Source: Streptomyces pilosus (GTDB taxonomy: Bacteria; Actinomycetota; Actinomycetes; Streptomycetales; Streptomycetaceae). From it: a DNA stretch of 64,000 bases. Location: positions 157,109-221,108 of the forward strand of contig NZ_BMTU01000013.1 of the NCBI RefSeq assembly GCF_014649835.1, given 5' to 3'. The translations under genes were made by a program, and so were the position numbers. The notes under the pieces were generated by a model. That model had not been told where the DNA came from. It ran no database searches and was given only the letters and a program-made list of their open reading frames with translations. This document shows positions 60,920-64,000 of this stretch, in pieces. Within the stretch, counting starts at the first letter, position 1. Every line of letters starts with the position of its first letter.

Positions 60920-60966
60920 CCGGTAACAGGATGTTCCCCGGGCCCGGCAGAACACATGGTTACCGG
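60920..60966. promoter_or_regulatory. Inverted pair of CCGGTAAC in the PKS promoter region
   Basis: CCGGTAAC at 60920-60927 and its complement GTTACCGG at 60959-60966, 31 bp apart, about 80 bp upstream of the PKS start and just before a TAGGGT -10-like box (60986-60991). This is the third cluster promoter carrying the CCGGTAA core. A nearby ATGGTYACC direct repeat has a 14-bp period. Confidence 0.5.
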
Positions 60967-61045
60967 CGCATGGTCACCCCCTGATTAGGGTTTTCACCGG
61001 TGCGGAGAAGTTATTCGGAAAGCCTCGTTCCGGTGGGAGAATTCA

Positions 61046-64000
61046 GTGTCTAAGAAACCGTCCGGCGGCGAATTGCAGATGGACAGGATCGCGGTCGTCG
61101 GTATGTCGTGCTGGGCGCCGGACGCGACCGACCTCACGGCTTTCCGGCGCTCGGTGAGCACCGGTACCGCCGGGCCGGGCGCGGAGAAGGGCGAGGGCAC
61201 CGGCACCGGCAGCGGCAGCAGCACCGGCGGAGCGGAACTGTTCGACGCGGAGTTCTTCGCGGAGCTCTCCGGATGTTCCGCGAGCGAGATCGCCGCCCTC
61301 GACCCGCATCAGCGGCTCCTGCTCGAACTGGCCTGGGAGGCACTGGAGGACGCCGCCGTCGTCCCCGCCACGCTGCACGGCGCCCCGGCCGGAGTGTTCG
61401 CCGGCGTGTCCCCGGCCGCGGACGCGGCCCGGCTCGCCCGCGTCCTGGGGCTGACCGGCCCGGCCCTGACCGTCGACCTGGGGCCTTCCTCCTCGTCGGC
61501 CGCCCTCCACCGGGCCTGCGAGAGCCTGCGCACCGGTGAGAGCACCACCGCGCTCGTGGCGGGGCCCCTGGTGCTCCCCTCCCCGGACGGCGCGCCCCTC
61601 CCGGACGACGGCACCCCGGCGGCCGGTGAGCGGGGCGGCCCGGGCGCCGCGGTCGTCGTACTCAAGCCCCTGAGCCGTGCCCTGGCCGACGGTGACCGCG
61701 TCCACGGAGTGATCGCCGGCAGCGCCCTGTGCGAGGCGGACGACCCCGCGGCCGGTGTCACCGCCCTCCTCACGGCGGTGCTGGGCCTGCGCCACCCCGG
61801 GGGGACCCCGGGCCGGGACGACCCGGGGCACCTGGCGGCCGCCGACGCCGGCACCTCCGCCGACGGCCGGGCCGCCTGCCACGTCGTCGAGGAGGCCCCG
61901 CCCCTCGACCGGGCCGCGCCGGCCGACGGCAGCGCGCCGCCCGTGACGCCCTGGCCGCTGTCGGGTCACACGCCCTCGGCCCTGCGCCATCAGGCGGCGG
62001 CCCTGCTCGCCCGGGTCGAGGACGACCGGGCCGTGCGCCCGCAGGACGTCGGCTGGTCCCTGGCCACCGGACGCACCACGTTCCCCCACCGTGCCGTCGC
62101 CCTCGGCGCGAACCGGGAGGAACTGCTGGCCTCCCTGCGCGACGTGGCCGACGGGCACGCCTTCACCGGGCCGGTCGCGGGACCGGACGACGTACGGACC
62201 GTCTTCGTCTTCCCCCGCACCACGGACAGCACCGACACCTCCCGCCTCCTGCGGTCCGCCGCCGAGTTGTGTGAGGCCTCGCCGGCCTTCGCCGCCCGCA
62301 TGGCCGCGTGCGAGGAGGCCCTCGCCGAGTTCGCCGGCTGGAGCCTCACCGAGGTGGTCCGGGGCACCGGTGGTCTGTCCCCGGCCGATTCCCCCGAGGT
62401 CGCACGCGCCGTACGTTTCGCGCACGCGGTGTCGCTGGCCGAGGTGTGGCGCTCCTACGGTGTGCTGCCCCACCGGATCGTGGCGGAGGCCGACGGGGCC
62501 GAGGCCGCCGCCTGCGTCGCGGGATCGCTCTCGCTGCGCGACGCCGTGCGCGCCGTCGTCTCCGCGGCACGCCATCCCGTGCACCCGGTGTACGAGGACG
62601 GCTCGGTGCCCTGTCACACGGTGTCCGGGGACAACCTCCAGGAAGCCGTCCGTGCCGTACTGAACGACGGCAGCACCGTGTTCGTGGAGATCTCGCAGCA
62701 TCCGGTCCTGGCGGGCGACCTGATACGTGCCGCCGCGGACCTGGACCGGTCGTGCGCCGTCATCGGGTCCCTGCGCGACACCGGGCCCGCCTGGCCCCGG
62801 CTGACGGCCTCCCTGGCCGAGGCGTTCGTCAAGGGCGTGGCCGTCGACTGGCGGCCCGCGTTCGACGGCACCGGCGCACACCGCGTGGAGCTGCCGGGCT
62901 ACGCCTTCCCGCGCCGTCGGCAGGAGGACCGGGGGACGCGCCCGGGCGCCGCCCCGGCGGCCGCGGACGCCGCCCCCGCCGCGGACGGCGCCCCCGCGGC
63001 CGACCGGCAGCCGAACGGCAAGGAACTCGTACGGCTCGTCCTCGCGCACGCCGGCGCGGTCCTCGAGGACGAACAGCTCGGCCTCGCCGAGAAGAGCGTG
63101 TCCTTCAAGGACCTCGGTTTCGACTCGCAGTCCGCGATGGCCGTGACCAACCGGCTCGCCGAGGCGACCGGACTGCGGCTGCCCGCCACCCTGTTCTACG
63201 ACCACCCCACCCCCGAGGCGGTGGCGGCCTATCTGGCGGACCTGCGCAACGGGGTCACCCGGAAGCCGAGCCCCGCGCCGGCGGAGACCGCACCGGCTTC
63301 CCGCCGCGTCCGGCAGGACGAACCGATCGCCATCATCGGCATGGCGTGCCGGTACCCCGGCGGGGTGACCTCCCCCGAGGAGCTGTGGCAGCTCGTGGCC
63401 GAGGGCCGCGACGTCATCTCGCCCTTCCCCGCGAACCGGGGCTGGGACGAGGACGTCTACGACCCCGACCCGGAGAGCTCCGGGCGCAGTTACACGCGCA
63501 GCGGCGGATTCCTGCACGACGTGGGCGACTTCGACGCCGCGTTCTTCGGGATCTCGCCCCGGGACGCGCTGGCCATGGACCCGCAGCAGCGGCTGCTGCT
63601 GGAGACCGCCTGGGAGGCCGTCGAGCGGGCGCGGATCGATCCGCGTGCCCTCCACGGGTCCCGCACCGGCGTGTTCATCGGTGCGATGGCCCCGGACTAC
63701 GGCCCCCGCATGCACGAGGCCCCGCAGGACATCGAAGGACACGTGCTGACCGGCACCACGGCCAGTGTCATCTCGGGACGCATCGCCTACCACCTCGGAC
63801 TGACCGGGCCCGCCCTCACGATCGACACGGCCTGTTCCTCGTCCCTCGTGGCCCTGCACGCGGCCATGCGCTCCCTGCGCGCGCAGGAGTCCGGCATGGC
63901 GCTGGCCGGCGGAGTGACCGTCATGGCGACGCCCGGCATGTTCGTGGAGTTCTCGCGGCAGCGGGGGCTGGCGGCGGACGGCCGGTGCAAGTCGTTCGCG
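61046..64000 (+). CDS. Modular type I polyketide synthase, N-terminal part with degenerate loading module
   Basis: At least 985 residues, continuing past the window. GTG with GGGAG at 6-nt spacing. Loading module: KS-like domain (about 12-300) in which the DTACSSS nucleophile reads DLGPSSSS (Pro147 for Cys) and the HGTGT and NIGH histidine motifs are lost. An AT-like domain (about 386-600) follows, with AEADG for GHSxG (Ala482 for Ser), no GQGAQ and about 100 residues missing. Then an intact ACP (Ser694 in LGFDSQSAM). Module 1 begins at 758 with a normal KS (Cys930 in DTACSSSLVALH). The loading ACP must therefore be charged in trans, plausibly by the KAS III-like protein. Confidence 0.93.
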   Translation, partial: MSKKPSGGELQMDRIAVVGMSCWAPDATDLTAFRRSVSTGTAGPGAEKGEGTGTGSGSSTGGAELFDAEFFAELSGCSASEIAALDPHQRLLLELAWEALEDAAVVPATLHGAPAGVFAGVSPAADAARLARVLGLTGPALTVDLGPSSSSAALHRACESLRTGESTTALVAGPLVLPSPDGAPLPDDGTPAAGERGGPGAAVVVLKPLSRALADGDRVHGVIAGSALCEADDPAAGVTALLTAVLGLRHPGGTPGRDDPGHLAAADAGTSADGRAACHVVEEAPPLDRAAPADGSAPPVTPWPLSGHTPSALRHQAAALLARVEDDRAVRPQDVGWSLATGRTTFPHRAVALGANREELLASLRDVADGHAFTGPVAGPDDVRTVFVFPRTTDSTDTSRLLRSAAELCEASPAFAARMAACEEALAEFAGWSLTEVVRGTGGLSPADSPEVARAVRFAHAVSLAEVWRSYGVLPHRIVAEADGAEAAACVAGSLSLRDAVRAVVSAARHPVHPVYEDGSVPCHTVSGDNLQEAVRAVLNDGSTVFVEISQHPVLAGDLIRAAADLDRSCAVIGSLRDTGPAWPRLTASLAEAFVKGVAVDWRPAFDGTGAHRVELPGYAFPRRRQEDRGTRPGAAPAAADAAPAADGAPAADRQPNGKELVRLVLAHAGAVLEDEQLGLAEKSVSFKDLGFDSQSAMAVTNRLAEATGLRLPATLFYDHPTPEAVAAYLADLRNGVTRKPSPAPAETAPASRRVRQDEPIAIIGMACRYPGGVTSPEELWQLVAEGRDVISPFPANRGWDEDVYDPDPESSGRSYTRSGGFLHDVGDFDAAFFGISPRDALAMDPQQRLLLETAWEAVERARIDPRALHGSRTGVFIGAMAPDYGPRMHEAPQDIEGHVLTGTTASVISGRIAYHLGLTGPALTIDTACSSSLVALHAAMRSLRAQESGMALAGGVTVMATPGMFVEFSRQRGLAADGRCKSFA

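Noticed and set aside
61481..61492. Reading the loading KS as a decarboxylating KSQ domain
   Set aside because: The nucleophile position is Pro, not Gln, and the two histidine motifs needed for decarboxylation are also missing.
61043..63859. A 938-codon open frame antisense to the PKS
   Set aside because: Gly/Arg/Val-rich shadow frame. The plus strand carries KS, AT-like and ACP motifs in order.

Overview
The window is chromosomal DNA from a Streptomyces-like actinomycete. The whole window is GC-rich and its genes use G/C-ending codons almost exclusively. Many genes start with GTG or TTG, several apparently leaderless. Lineage-typical genes are present: the sigma factor hrdD, a tricorn protease, the gephyrin-like Glp/GlpR pair, a DUF6227 gene and a DUF574-type methyltransferase. 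One rare TTA codon (a bldA target) is visible. From about 1 to 53,400 the gene content looks like conserved chromosome, interrupted by a small accessory patch at about 15,100-19,000. From about 53,500 to the right edge it is the start of a type I polyketide biosynthetic cluster.

Layout. 1-3,780: the 5' end of an EamA transporter coupled to a YbaK deacylase, then a TetR/MMPL exporter unit with two operator-like palindromes. 3,839-7,129: tricorn protease. 7,263-11,649: a small hydrophilic protein; a translationally coupled Baeyer-Villiger monooxygenase / hydrolase / SDR operon; a divergent MerR regulator. 11,683-14,756: two GNATs, exonuclease III and an aminoglycoside-phosphotransferase-like kinase. 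15,248-19,162: a WXG100-like helical protein, a GHSYGS alpha/beta hydrolase and a lipoprotein, overlapping one another and switching to lower GC partway through, then a toxin-antitoxin-like pair and tRNA-Ala(CGC). 19,223-24,707: glpR, a GNAT, mog, moaC, moeA/glp and galU. 24,800-37,077: 5-formyl-THF cyclo-ligase, penicillin acylase, K+/H+ antiporter, MFS, FmdB-like protein, MTA phosphorylase, a SAF-domain protein, mscL, P1 peptidase and DUF6227. 37,195-41,085: fructose PTS operon fruR-fruK-fruA. 41,287-50,776: regulator/transporter pairs (WYL/MFS, TetR, MarR/extradiol dioxygenase, TetR/MFS) around hrdD, which carries a sigma-R-type promoter. 51,134-53,338: M6-type metalloprotease and methyltransferase.

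The cluster (53,507-64,000+) has a class-III aminotransferase, a MonCI/Lsd18-like flavoprotein, an SDR, a 76-residue protein, an acyl-CoA dehydrogenase, a KAS III-like acyltransferase and a modular PKS that runs off the window. The PKS loading module appears catalytically dead. Its ketosynthase nucleophile is Pro, its acyltransferase nucleophile is Ala and its AT core is shortened, yet its ACP is intact. The KAS III-like protein has Ser in place of the usual Cys, a configuration known from acyl-transferring relatives. The inferred model is that a discrete enzyme set makes a starter acyl group and loads it in trans onto the loading ACP. A CCGGTAA(T/C) motif occurs in three promoter regions of the cluster, twice as pairs with exact 11-bp periodicity as expected for SARP activator binding. 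No SARP gene lies inside the window.
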